The notes under the pieces: model-generated
What the model was told of the DNA's origin: nothing
What the model saw: the letters and a program-made list of their open reading frames with translations, nothing else
Databases searched by the model: none
Translations under genes and position numbers: made by a program
Source: Clitopilus passeckerianus
Taxonomy: Eukaryota > Basidiomycota > Agaricomycetes > Agaricales > Entolomataceae
Reading direction: 5' to 3'
NCBI GenBank assembly: GCA_944990035.1
Contig: CALYLX010000103.1
Coordinates: 124,001 to 188,000 of the forward strand
Length of the DNA stretch: 64,000 nucleotides
Part shown: one piece after another, positions 11,555 through 23,483 of the stretch
Layout of the letters: the number at the start of each line of letters is the position of its first letter
Numbering within the stretch: position 1 is the stretch's first letter

Positions 11555-14500
11555 AAATCCCGAGATCATGATGGGTTATGGCCGGTCATAACCGTAGCAA
11601 TCAGATTGCCGAGTTATTATCCTACACAACTACCAACGACTTGGTCATAACCTTGGTTGTAACCGACCAACGATTGTCAGCTTCGGGTTAGAACCAGCGT
11701 GGCCTTTGGTTGCAACCAAGGTCGTGACCAACACCAGGCGGTTGCAATCCCGTCATAGCTATTCCCTGCTGGTAACATTCCCTTGTACCGTTGACAATCT
11801 CTGGTGGATTTACACATATTTCCTCACATGGCATACAGCAATAATAGTAATAAATCTGACACATTTGTTTATATTTCGATATGTACTGGCTATCCCTATG
11901 AATGAGGTGCTTCTGTAAACGCTGGAGAGCCATAGGCAGCTGCAGTTCACGCAGCATTCCAACGGTACCTCAAGCCCTCTCCCAAATTCCTATCCTGCCA
12001 GACGTTTGCACCGACGATGAAGACCTGGAAATTAGAGGATAAGTTGAGGGCTGACATAGAACAAACTTGAATACAACTTACCTAACCACAACAGTAAGTG
12101 GTTTGTTTTTGTATAGCGGATGGACACCTGTGAGGTCAGGGTACGAGATGGGGTGAGGAAATGACGACGACAAGTTCGACCTAAAGCCACGAAACACAAA
12201 GCTATGAGAACAAAACTACGCTCAGAGATGGATGCACTACTTACATTATGTGGCTCAAATATGGGGCGGCAAGGAAGGGTCACGAAGCACTACGCAACCA
12301 CATAGTGAGCCATGGAGTCTTCAGTACTAGTACTTGCTGATGTGCCCAGTGTCGTTAGTGAGTCAGTTACCCCTGGCAGAACGCTAGGTAGCATCATCCC
12401 CACCTCGCGCCAGCTATCCAGGTGGCGGAAAGCCCTGAACAAACTCTGTGAGTGGATGGATATCATGTTGCAATGCGGTACTCACAAATCATTACTGCGC
12501 TTGGGAGGACGTGACGATGGTTGTTCGTGCTGTCAAAGTTGTGGTGTGTGGTAGACGTAGTTGTTCGATTGGTCACAAGTCAGTCACATATATATTCGCA
12601 GTGGTTCAAATTCCGCAGGCTTCGGAGCTTAAAACTGTAACAGACGACGACAAGCAAATTATAAGTGTATATCATCAAAATCTAGGCTAGGATGAGAATA
12701 CAAACGTGCAAACTATGTCTATATAACTGTAGCTTGAACTGTAGTCCATTATTGCTGTCTTAAAGAGATTTACCTACCATTGCAACACCGAGATCGCAAC
12801 GCCTGCCCGCCCCGAGACCTATACACTCTTCTCCTTCTCCTTCTGACCCGAACGAAGTGTCCGCACCGCAGCCTGAGGAGCCTCGGCCCGAGAAGTACCA
12901 GCCTGGGTGGGCGGGACTCTTTTGCGTGATCGACGAGGCTTTGGCACTGGCACATCAGGCTGCGCTACAACCATATCTGGTACGGCCTGGGATCCAGCCT
13001 CAGCATTTGTCGGCAAGACAGGCTGAGCCTGAGGCTGTCTAAATGTAGGTGTCGCCAAGAGATTGGTTTGCTTGGAAGCTGATGAGCGAGACAGCGAAGT
13101 GGCACGGACAGCAGGAGTCTCGAATATGGGGGCCAGGGGATGAACTCCAACTTCAAGTTGAAGTTGACGACTCGGAGAGCCCATAGTACCATCCAAGTCA
13201 GCACGCGTTGGGACAGAGATTGCAGGAACCTCGTCATCCATAGTACCAAAGTCGGAGTCAGCCTCGTTTGATGAGTCGGACTCAATGCTATTGTGGAGGA
13301 CAACAGGGTTACTGTTACGCTGATGGATGACGGGTGTTGGTGGAGGTGCGGATGATGGAATAGACCGAGAAGCCTTGCGACGCGAAGATGTACTGTGAGT
13401 GCCTGAAGCAGAACTTGTAAAGGAGCCTGACGGTGTCACATTGGATGGATTGGATGAGATCTTGCTTGGAGGTCGAGAATGGACAGGAATGCTAGGAGGG
13501 CGTGAAATTGCCCGTGTGGTACCAATAACGCCATCATGCACTGGCAGTGCGGGCTCGGGTTGGGGAGCTGAACTCGTGTCAACCCTCGTGTTGACCATGC
13601 GTCCGAGTCTGGCAGTCATGGTGATGCCAGTGACAGGACTCGGAGCCGGAGAGGATCGAGAGACCATTGGTGGATTTGAAGGCAATAATGGTCGCGTTAT
13701 TGGGGTAAGATCTTCAGCGCCTTGGAGATCATGTGGGGCTGCTAGTTGTGGGGCGTGTTGACTAGCGGATGAGATATGCACGGGTGAGGTCGAAAGGGGA
13801 CTCGTAGTCAGATGGTATAAATCACTACCATCGCTCCCTCCCCAGTCAAGAGATCGTGCGTCTTCATCGTCATCCTTGAGAGCCAGGCTTTGAAACCCTG
13901 TATTGAAATCAACGTCACTGCTTTCGTCGCCGGAGTCAGGTTCCTGGAACAAAACCTGTTGGCACGGCCTTTGTTGAAAAGATGCTCCTCCATGACAGCT
14001 TTGATCCGCTTCCACACAGCCTTGTGCTCGGTGTGGTGACGAAGGACAAGTAGCTTCTCCTTGTAGAACTGGTAGAGTTCACCATATTTGATCCCAGATG
14101 GTTTTCCTACAACACCAAACTCGGAGTCCCGAGAGACCGCATACAAACACTGCAAAAATTGGGGTGTCAGGAACCGGAAACCTCCCGGAGACATTCAGAA
14201 CTCACCAAGATCTGGCCCATCGCAATTGCTCCAGGTGGAACATCATCTGCACAGGTGATCTCCCAGCTCTCTCCTGAGTTTTCCTCTTTGACGTCATATG
14301 GGGACTTGTAAGAGAGGCAGCGCCAAAGAAAATGGCGCGTAAGAACTAGAAACCCAAATAGTTCAGAGAGGGTGAAATGCAACGAACAAACCACCATACC
14401 ATATATGCTTCTGGACCTTGGAAAATATATCTATCAGACCGAGATCCCCAGCATGAACAGCGTCGCGTATATGGGCAGGATACATTGTTGGTCGAAATTT

Positions 14501-15264
14501 TGAGGTTTTCTGTGATGTGCCTTTCGAAGGGAAACTACAGAACCGCTCAAGGCTTTCGGGGAGGTGTTCAGTGGCCGATACATGCACTCGGAACACCTCG
14601 GCAGGAACTAAACCAGCGAAGACATGAGGGGCGACAGCACGAACACGGTCAGCGCTATTGCTCTTGAAGCCCTTGACAGCGGCGTGAAACTGTTGGAAAT
14701 CATGTCATTAGTCTGAGCTGAACATAAAATCTCACATGGAAAAGAATCAGCTCACCTCGCTCTCGAACTCTGAGTGAGAGCCGATAAATCCATGCAGATG
14801 AGGAGGAAAGACGTGATAGAGCTCCGCAAGAAGTGCCGCTTCTTTGGATGCTTCATTCCTGTAGCGACTGGGATGAGAGAAGTCAACATCATCTGGGCGG
14901 GGTAGCGAGAATAAAGACGAGGCATAGGAACCACAGAAGTAGTCATAGAGGCCAGCGAATTTCTTCGCGTATGATCGAGTGTCTTTCTTCCGACTCTGAA
15001 CAATGGATTGACCCGTGTTAAGTGTGGCCACTCCCACTGTGGTCCCCGAATGAGACGAATTCTCTTCGCTGTTTTCCATGCGCCGTACTAGCACCAAAAG
15101 TGCCTGATGAGCTTGTCTGAGCTCACTATATTTGAGCTGCAGTGCCTTGAGAGTCTAGGGGCAATTGGTGAGACAGATGGTACCGAAACCGATGACGACT
15201 TGATACTTACATCACGATGAACACCAAAAGACGCCTGAGCGGTCAGGGTGAAGAATGACACCAT

Positions 15265-15285
15265 CAGCATTCCGCAATTCTTCTT
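15265..15285 (+). repeat. Left TIR of the nested element
   Basis: The repeat starts CAGCATTCCGCAATTCTTCT and is 21 bp long. It is perfectly inverted at 17211-17231. Confidence 0.85.
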
Positions 15286-17210
15286 AAAAGCTCTTAAACA
15301 GTCTTAAATGCCTTTAAAACATCTTAAACTCGATTTTAAGGCTTTTAAGACTTTTAAGACTTTCCAGAGTACTTTTTGTCTTGAAAATCATCTTGGAAAC
15401 CATTGAAATTTTGTGTCAGTTTCAAGCAGCAGATTTTTCTCAAGAAAGTTCAAGAGGCTCTAGTAAAAATTCAAGAAAGAAGTAATATTCAGCTAAATAA
15501 GACAAATTAAGCTGCTAGTCAAGAAACACTAAACTGGACATGTAAGGCTCAGAAGTATCAGGCAGAAGTAATGGATGGACAATATATGTATTCAGGATAA
15601 ACAGTACAGTTGTAATCTAAATAATACTACAGTGCACAAATGAAAACCCCTAATAATGTATGTGGCTGTGCCAAAAGCGGCACATTACATCTAATAATGG
15701 TAGCCTACTCTCTGGGTGCCATGGGAGTGTGAATCAGGTAGAAGAGGTTCAGGGTGTAGACACAGGGGTGTGAGGGTACTAGGTAAAGAATGATAGAGGC
15801 TAGAAAAGGTTTCATTAGTCAATGAACATGGCAAAGGGGAAGCCACTTACTTGGCCAATCTACCTACCCCAGAAAAGGAGGAGGGCAGTACATGAGAAGG
15901 GTGGGACAAGGGAGTGACAGAGAACCTTACATAGCATAAAAGTTGAGTGAATGCAGATTGAGAATGAAAAAAAGCGGCACAAATACATACCTGAGGGGTT
16001 TCCCACCTGCACTGGGTCTCCCTGTCCAGCCCACAACCTTCAGAATGCCCCCTGAGATGTCCTTGAGTGTTCTGGATGGAGGAAGAGTGAAAGAAAGTCA
16101 GCCGGCACCTGGCATGGTAGCGAAAAGGAGGAAAGAATGAGTGAGGTGGCAGTCTGATAGGGCGCGTCAGATGAGGCTAGAAGTTCCCGCGCTCAAAAGA
16201 TAAGGATTTCGGTGCAAATATCAAAGGATCCGACGCTTTCCTGAGAGATCAGAGCACGGAATTGGATTCGGCGCTATCGAAAACGTATTTTAAGCTTATT
16301 TTAGATACTTAATACGATGTTTTGAGTTCCCTGTACAACATAGGCAGAACTTGACATTTTCGAGCCTCACAGTAGCCGTGGGAACATTCTCGGTTGTTGC
16401 CGGCTGTCTCTGTGAGCGCGCCAGCTAATGCCTGTTCAACATCATTCAACCACCATGTCTCTGCTGCCGCCTTCTCATCTACTGACATTCCTCCCTCAAG
16501 CATAGGCTTCAATTAAGGAATAGCATCCAAAATGTCTATTGGTGAGTTTCATCTACTTCTCTCTGTTGAAACATTTCTCTTACATGAGGTTTCTGTAGGG
16601 CACCTATTCTGAGTTTGTATGGCCTTTTCCTTGGTAAACACTCGCTTTTTTCAGCTTCTACTGCTTTCTAAAGTTCTGCTTTCTGACTCTAGATTCCTTT
16701 CAAGCTGAGTATGGTGTGAGGAGACCCAGTGCAGGTGGGAAATGTGCAAGGTGTGTTGACTATTCCCTTCATTCTCTTTCTAGAATCTAATGACTTCTTA
16801 TGCAGTGTTTCCCATCTTCTATCCTATCATCTTCTCCTGGCCACTCCCCCTCATTGCTAGCAGATAGCAGGAGGTTCTATAGAGTGGCTGCTTTTTGCAC
16901 AGCCACACTGCAACCTGTATGGTATCTTTTTTGTTATGCCTAGTGTAGTTATCTGTATTATATAGCCTGAATACATGATGAATTTGAATTGAAACCTGCC
17001 TATTATTGTGAAATCTAATGCTATTAAAATCTATTTTGAATCACTCAATATTAATAGGAAACTCAAGGGATTTCAAGGAAGTTCCCAGCAGAATTCCAGC
17101 CAATGTACTCTGATATTAAGAGGGACTGTCTTAAATCCAGACAGCCAGATTTAGCTTGGAATTGCTTGAAAATCTTGAAAAAAGTGTTTTAAGAGCATTT
17201 AAGGCAACCC

Positions 17211-17231
17211 AAGAAGAATTGCGGAATGCTG
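17211..17231 (-). repeat. Right TIR of the nested element
   Basis: AGAAGAATTGCGGAATGCTG ends at 17231. It is the perfect inverted partner of 15265-15285 and is followed by AT. Confidence 0.85.
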
Positions 17232-18182
17232 ATGACGTCCGGAAAGTCCATCTCCACTGAGTCAACTGGGTCATCATCGTGAGCAGAGGTGACCCGCCGT
17301 TGAAGTGGCTGATGTTGAAAAGACGGCATTAGAGGATGATTTCAAGACCGTGTGTAGAGGCTAGCCTGAGACTCGGAGTGGAGAAGTACAGAACGACAAC
17401 GAACTCATGCAGAGTGAATCATCTTTTATACCAATTTCTGTCCGCCAGGGTCTCAGAGCCAACCCTAGAGTTTTCTGGGATGTCCGTCATCCCCAGACAT
17501 CATCAAGTGCGCATGTTCCAAGCCAAAGGGTTTGATCTCGTGCGATACACTTGACCCGCCGAAGAGTCGAATGACACCGTGCAGGAAGGCTAGCTCGATT
17601 ACAATGTTGACGTCAGAGATTCTTTTAAATTTCTAAACTTACTTGGCAAATGAATGGTTCCTTTAAGCGTGAAACGCGCAGATTGCAGCAAGGAAGGGTT
17701 CACCGATCGCTACAAGAACACGCTGTACAGCGACCTACGGAGATGAAGGCCTCATGCTCCACCAACATAGCATAATTCAACAACCAGCGTAGCGGTGACT
17801 CGGAGACACTGGCACCTTGAAGTAAACAAGCAGTAACAATCATGATGAATAACGAGAAGGCCGCTGAGAAATCAATGCTTTGTCGACGGGCAATCCAAGA
17901 AAAGACAGACTTGCGGCTTGGAGCCTGAGAACACGTCTAGCGCTCAATCTGGAAAGAACGGCTTCGTGGCTTCATTCCCGCCACAAGCAGCAAGGCAGGT
18001 GGAGTAATTGCCAGATAGTTTGTAAAAATCCACGTTTTCCACTGAGAAATTCCGATACGCACTGCTTATAGGACCTGAGTCCGAGACGGGGGACACAGAG
18101 TACTCATAGCATGTGCTAAAGAAAGCCCTTCGGAGAACTTGAAGGTAGTGAACAAGAATACTGTAGTCTGTTGATTGCAATG

Positions 18183-21100
18183 TTAACTATGCATCTCTCT
18201 TATGCGAAGAAACATATCGGTATCAAGAGTATCGATTACGAACCAGTCATCCTCCTCGACATTATCAGGAACAAGTAATGCACCGCGGCGAATTGATCGC
18301 AGGGAAATGAACTGCGTTTTCTCCATATTTCGAGGTTTGCCACGTACACGCTGGAGTCCAAGGGCTTGATCGTTGGCCGTGATTGGTAATACGTTGGAAA
18401 ATGGCTGTACTAGAGCGAGTGGGAGAGGGACACCAGAATATGTGTACGTAAACACAAAGAGGAGGCGAGCGAAGTAGTCTTGATCGTCGTGATGAATGAT
18501 AACGATGTCTCGTCGCTCACGGGAATGAAACAATGGAGAACATCGCAGGTAGTCGACATAGACCTTGACATCATCCAGAGCAATGAATGACGCCTTTATG
18601 AAACGATATTCAGTAAGCTAGAAAGACTCTAAGGCTCCATCACTATCAAGCTGTTAGGCAAAGTGGCACACCTGCTCGTCGAGGCTGATCTTGAGGGGAC
18701 GATTGTGGCCGATAAATATCGGGCTATCTTCATCACGGAGGAGTACATCAAGGAAAGTACCCAATCGAAGCCGAAACCGAGTGAAGGCACTGTCTTCAAA
18801 TTGTTCAGCTTCAAGGTTGCGAAAAGATCGAGGCCGCTGTGCAGCACCCAGTGTAATGTTACAGAATATACCACTGGTTTCATCGGCTTCACCGTGGTCA
18901 GCATCGTCAGCATCGTCAGACGATGTTTTCTTTGCTTGGGCGTCCTTGAGCATCTTGTCCCGTTCTTCAATTGCGTCGAGCGCTCTCGGATAATGCTAGC
19001 TGCAAGAGCATAGTGCTCGTGTCGTAGGATCTGAAGGAAAAGTATGTTAACTTGCGGAGAATTCAACAAACAGGCAAGTAAATAAGTTAGGCATACAGTT
19101 TCGGCAACATTCTTGAAATTCGAGCGATGAAGATACCATTTCTTGAGGGCCCGTGAGCTTTCTCAAAATGCTTCGTGGTATACACATAAGTTGCTCCCTT
19201 CTGGATGATGTTATCAAAGGCGTGCTGCAGCATATGCATCTTGGGAAAATGGAAAGGTTTGCGAAGTTTTGGAACATTTGGATGCTTTTCGTCGATGGTG
19301 TACTCGCCGTTTTTGAACTGCTGCACCATGTACTCCTATTAAACGGGCCAGAGCGTAAATATGACATTCATATCGTCAACTCTGCTTGCGTACCTCGATA
19401 ACATCAGAGAATTGGAGTATTGCCTCTCTTCCGCAGCGATTGACTGGGCAGTATGGACCTCCATGGAAATCCACATATCCATCTCGAGATACTTCCGAAT
19501 GCAGCGCAGGAGAAGATGGCCCGGAGGGCTAGCTTCTTCTGTGAGCACATTATGAGCGCCATAGATGATGATCTTGAAACGACGGGTTGGGGTTAGCGGC
19601 AGGTTTGAGAGTGAGAAACTTCGTACACTCACACGTAGAAGGTCCTCGTGCTTGTTTGCATCAGCAAAGTGGGTTTTGAGGGCCTTCTCAAAATGGCAAA
19701 GACCCCTCCAGCGGGGAAACGCAGCAATCCTGTGAGAATGGGTTCCTTAATCAGCTACAACTACGTCACTTGTGCAGTAGAAAATCTTACTGTGTGTCGA
19801 TCTTTTTTGCCATTTGGTGCTTATGAGGGAGTTGGTCAACTTGATACTCAACCTCAGGCAACAAGTGTTTGCCGCCGAGGCCATGTGCCCCGTTATGAAG
19901 GTGGTCCCATGAAAGTGCTTGATGCGGGTCAGAGTTTCCGATGTCCCAGAAGGCGTTCTATCGAATAAAGTGTCAGTACTGGCACTATTTAGCTGTGATC
20001 ATCACTGAAACGCACCTTTATGTACCGTAGTCCTTCACCTTTGAACATTTTCTCCCGATTCTGAGCCGACATGTGCGCGGCAAGCTCGTAGTTCCGTTGG
20101 ATAGACACCGATGATCTCATTGGGTGAGTCTGATGAAGATTGGCCTGGGTGGCCCTGGGAACGAGGCATACCGGGCACGGGCACCCTCCCTTTTCACCTC
20201 GGATGAGTGCCATAACAGACCTAATACCAGAAATGTGTGAGATCGTCAATCCAGCGGGGGGTGTATCGTAAAATTGGTACTTACTGCTCCTCATAATCGG
20301 CGGCAAGGATGAAGATGAAAGGGAAGAGATGCCGAACTATACCATCTCCGCACTTAACCCAACAGCCAGTCTGTGAATTTTGCGCAAACTCCTGGAGCAT
20401 GACACGGAAGGATTCGTGCCACACGGCCTTCTTGTAGTCAACAAACCGTGCTTTATGATCTTCGCCTTCGTCTGCGTTGACCTTTGTTAAGGCATCAGCC
20501 TGTAGCGAAGATTGCAGAATAAGTAGGGAGTACGAACCAGTGGGAGCCAGCCGACCACTTGAGTTGAGCCCCAACCAGCACCATTTCGCACGTGGCGAGG
20601 AAGTTGGGGGCAGTGCGCCATGATAGGGTATCCCTTCTCTGTGCCGAAAGACGACAGGTGGGTCTTATCAGCATAGAGAGTGATCGCAAACGGCTTAGCG
20701 CTGTCTGGTAACTGTGACTAGTAGGACCGGATTCAGTGAGATTTTGCGTCTGTTTTATTTGTGAGACGTACCTGTATGTCCCATAACCGCTTCGCCGTCC
20801 ATGGCTCATCAATAAAATGGACCCATTCCTCTCCATTCCATCTTGCTACCTTCTGAGCATCCCATTCGAATTGAGGTGCGAGAAAGGGATCCTGAACGAG
20901 GTCTGTCATGTACTCCCACAGAGATCGGCACCAGAAGTTGTGGTGCTTTTCTTCTCCTTTGTAGGTTGCTGTAACAAGGTGTTTCTCAAACTAAATTACC
21001 GTCAAAACATTAGCTCAATTCTTACAAAGATTGAAAGTGTCTCACCGGTGTCAACGTAGCAGCCTCCCTTTCCCATAACTCAATTACCTCACGGTGATTC

Positions 21101-21879
21101 TTGACGCAGATATTTTCGTTCCCTTTCAAAACCTTATCCAGCATCCTATCCATCTGCTTGTTTGACAGTTGTGATTCCAGTCCGATCTCACAAAGTACGA
21201 ATTCCGCCTCCGAGTGGAAATGTTTCCAGGGCTTTGAGTCCGACGGTAGTAGATGCAGTTTTGGATCGCGCCTCGACTGGAACTGATCGAATGTTTCCTC
21301 TTGGGCTGGGCGCTTGCTTTTAGGGTGGTATTCGGTACGAACTGCATCGTTCTCCGGAGACAGTATTGAGTTGCTTTCAGACGTTCTGGAAGCTCCTTGA
21401 GCTACTATGTCGAAGTAGAAACATAAGTCGGAGGCTGTTCATTCTAAGGGGCTATACTGACTTGGAATTGGTGGCTCTCTGAGAGCGGAATCGTTTGGTA
21501 TCTCGCTGTCTGTAGGCGGCTCCTGATTGATATCCCATGTAGATGGTGACGCGCCAAGATCTGCGACGCCAGTGCAACCATCTATATGTGCCGTTATTAT
21601 ACCTTCATAAAATAGAGAATCCGCCTCACCTGATATCTCGCTGTCTATTCGCCTTCGCTTCCTAGGACTCTGCAAATTTATCTGGAGAGCATGAAGGCGT
21701 GTAGATTGCTCGCGATCTTCGTACTCCTTGTCCTTCTGCCTCCGAAGAACCTTCTGTGCGCAGTCGGGGACGTGTCGGCTGATCCACTGCGGCGTAACGA
21801 CCTTTCCACAATGCTCGCAGATGTATTTTGCGGGTTGAGATCTTGACGCTTGTATTGGCGGCTCAGGCTGGTTCTCCAT
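18183..21879 (-). CDS. Plavaka-type transposase
   Basis: The ATG at 21879 starts a protein with an N-terminal zinc-finger-like motif (YICEHCGKVV...SRHVPDC, residues about 19-42), followed by a disordered charged linker. Later exons show the transposase core. One block is FVDYKKAVWHESFRVMLQEF and SQTGCWVKCGDGIVRHLFPF, then FILAADYEEQ. It continues with SVMALIRGEKGGCPCPVCLV and DPHQALSWDHLHNGAHGLGG. The CGDG.R.LFP, ADYEEQ and CPCP.CL.P motifs are hallmarks of Plavaka transposases in agaricomycete genomes. The C-terminal exons (18183-18533 and 18650-18960) continue without obvious stops. At least eight introns are needed. All segments I translated stay open, so the enzyme may be intact, but full exon joining was not verified. 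It catalyses excision and insertion of the element in the nucleus. Confidence 0.8.
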
Positions 21880-22200
21880 TCAAGGCGGGGGATAGAGCAT
21901 GGGAAACAGGATATATTGGTCAGAGCCTACTTAATACACTGTATACTTGCGGATGACATGCATATTACGGGCGCTGTAATGAGGACGGTGGGATGTTGTT
22001 CACGGTAGCGGATGGTAGCGGTTATGACAGGTTACAATCTGGCCTCAAGTCCGAAACCCGAGAACAACCGAACCGCAACGGTCACAGCCACTGAAACAGG
22101 GCATTAATCAAGGTTGTAACCCTCCGGGATTGGCTACGGTCCAGTCAGTACCCATCATGATCCCGGCCAAGACCCGAGGCCGATTATAACCACTTTTGGG

Positions 22201-22211
22201 TTTTTCCGACA
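22201..22211 (-). repeat. Right terminal inverted repeat of the Plavaka-like element
   Basis: TTTTTCCGACA, inverted copy of 11544-11554, followed by TC at 22212-22213. The BCS1-like coding sequence resumes immediately. Confidence 0.75.
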
Positions 22212-23257
22212 TCCCTCTCTCAATCCCAGCTAGACGATACGCAATTGAGCAACATAATCAACGACCTCCCAGAGAAATGTATCGCACTAATGGAGGATAT
22301 CGACGCGGCATTTACTCAGGATCTAAACCGAGACGCTCCGAAGGATTCCGAATCTTCGCCGATGATGTTCAGGAGAATGGGCAAGTTCGGTGGCTCCGAA
22401 AACAGGTCAGTATCTTCCATCAAAATCCTACTACACGGATAATCAGTACCGGGCCTAATGAATGCCATAGAGTAACCCTCTCAGGACTCTTGAACGCTCT
22501 CGACGGCGTCGGCGCACACGAAGGCAGAATCCTCTTCGCCACAACGAACAAGTATTCCTCCCTTGATCCTGCACTCTGCCGCCCTGGCCGCATGGATATC
22601 CACATCGAGTTCAAGAACGCCAGTAAATGGCAGGCAAAGGAACTTTTCAGGCGATTTTACCACCCCGAAGACTCCACTCTCTCCAGCACCACCGAACCCC
22701 CTGCTCTTGCTCTTGCCACTATCAAGTCTGAATCAGAGAAGCCCGGGCCTATAGTGGACGCTGGTGCGGTTGAGAATCAAGAACCGCAACCTCCATCGGA
22801 CGAGCCCTCAGTTACGGTTCTCAGCGAATGGCTCTCCCCAAAAACTCAAACTCCCGCCGTCTCTTCTGATGACTTGCACGCACTGTCAGAACGATTCGCA
22901 GCTGCGATCCCAGACCAAGAGTTCTCTATGGCATGTCTGCAAGGCTATCTGATGATGTACAAGACCCGCCCTCAAGCCGCTCTGAGTCAGGTGGGTGCAT
23001 GGATCGAGAAGATGCGAGCACAAGCTGAGAAAGCGGAGGAGTTGAAGAAGGCAAACGTCGAAGAGAAGACGGTGTTGCTTTCGCCGGTCTCATCTGAATG
23101 CGCGACAACTGACGATGAGGCTGAGATTGTATTAGAATGCGAGAGTTCGATAGGGGAGAAGGATGACCAGGAAGTTCCTGAAGAAGGAAGACCCTGCAGC
23201 AGTTGTCGCAAGACTCCTAAAAGGACGGGAACGCTTCCTTTGCCATTGGCGTCTTGA

Positions 23258-23483
23258 CGAGAAGTTTTATGTGGGTAGGATCTGGTTTCTAGCGTTCTGA
23301 AGTGGACATTGCGACAGATTATTGATGGCTTGATATATTAGTTTAACCTACGGATATCTTGATAATAGTTCATCCATATGCATATGATTTCTTGTACATT
23401 GCCTGCCTGAAGCCCAGTGGCGGGGTCATTGCACCTCACAGTAACGCGACTTGTGCTAAAGGTTTGAAGGGGGATGTATGGCG
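23258..23483. other. Convergent 3' flanks of BCS1-like gene and TFB5
   Basis: A 226-base spacer between two converging genes. It is AT-rich near 23330-23400, with no gene seen. Confidence 0.5.

Larger units (their letters stand above)
15265..17231. mobile_element. Nested non-autonomous TIR element, 1,967 bp
   Basis: It is bounded by perfect 21-bp inverted repeats at 15265-15285 and 17211-17231, and flanked by AT at 15263-15264 and 17232-17233. Subterminal sequence at the left end is packed with CTTAAA/TTTTAAG repeats, with related TTTAAG/CATTTAAGG copies at the right end. I see no transposase-like frame inside; the longest frames are under 70 codons and not conserved-looking. It is therefore likely non-autonomous, mobilised by another element. 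The 2-bp AT flank could be a target duplication; superfamily is unassigned. The element sits in the accessory gene of the larger transposon and so inserted after the gene had become part of that element's lineage. Confidence 0.8.
12819..17329 (-). pseudogene. Transposon-carried accessory gene (DUF6698-like), split by a nested element
   Basis: The ATG at 17329 begins MPSFQHQPLQRRV, which runs to 17232 where the nested element starts. Beyond it (15262 downward) the frame continues VSFFTLTAQASFGVHRD. Later exons give TLKALQLKYSELRQAHQALL, then AALLAELYHVFPPHLHGFIG, then FLRAIFFGAASLTSPYDVKE, then VPPGAIAMGQILCLYAVSRD. The segments 'FLRAIFFG.ASL' and 'PPGAIA..ILC.YAVS.D.EF' resemble the DUF6698 family of agaricomycetes, as I recall it. 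The C-terminal 390 residues (12819-14015) are a Ser/Pro/Thr-rich, probably disordered tail ending in a basic patch. A single copy of the AT at the insertion point keeps the frame, so the gene was probably intact before the nested insertion. Function is unknown; carriage beside the transposase suggests a role in transposition or element maintenance. Confidence 0.55.
11544..22211 (-). mobile_element. Plavaka-like (CACTA-related) DNA transposon, 10,668 bp, inserted in BCS1-like gene
   Basis: The left end TGTCGGAAAAA (11544-11554) is matched by its reverse complement at 22201-22211. The dinucleotide TC flanks both ends (11542-11543 and 22212-22213) and fits a 2-bp target-site duplication. Counting one copy of TC, the two halves of the interrupted BCS1-like exon join in frame. 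Shared inner blocks (GATCATGATGGGT and ACCGTAGC followed by AATC) recur near both ends. Both subterminal regions are rich in GGTTNNAACC-type palindromes. The element holds a Plavaka-type transposase gene (18183-21879) and a second gene (12819-17329), both leftward. CACTA-like elements typically create 2-3-bp duplications, so the superfamily call fits. The terminal sequence itself does not begin with CACTA. Confidence 0.82.
10143..23257 (+). pseudogene. BCS1-like AAA ATPase gene, disrupted in an exon by a transposon
   Basis: The 5' part covers 10143-11543 and the 3' part 22212-23257. The first exon (10143-10548) has a hydrophobic N-terminal segment and a second one (LGEWLVLFAVGGFLGP). Further exons carry WMLSWLSEQPSWGTG and FTRDVNNIRSLIYEAGERYM. 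The AAA domain starts with SGIKDLLLEDAREFLRSQDW, then Walker A HGVPGSGKTSVIHSLAGELG. The exon stops at GLDVYIIS where the transposon begins. It resumes directly after it with SLSQSQLDDTQLSNIINDLP, then Walker B CIALMEDIDAAF, sensor LLNALDGVGAHEGRILFATT and arginine-finger region PALCRPGRMDIHI. An intron at 22406-22470 separates Walker B from the sensor region. BCS1 proteins are mitochondrial inner-membrane AAA translocases; this fungal-expanded type has a long charged C-terminal extension. As sequenced, this copy cannot give a full protein. Internal 5' exon borders are approximate. Confidence 0.82.

Noticed and set aside
22196..22470. Reading the right end of the transposon as the 5' part of a new ATPase gene
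   Set aside because: The frame across 22200-22211 is transposon terminal repeat. The ATPase sequence starts exactly at the target duplication and completes the upstream half.
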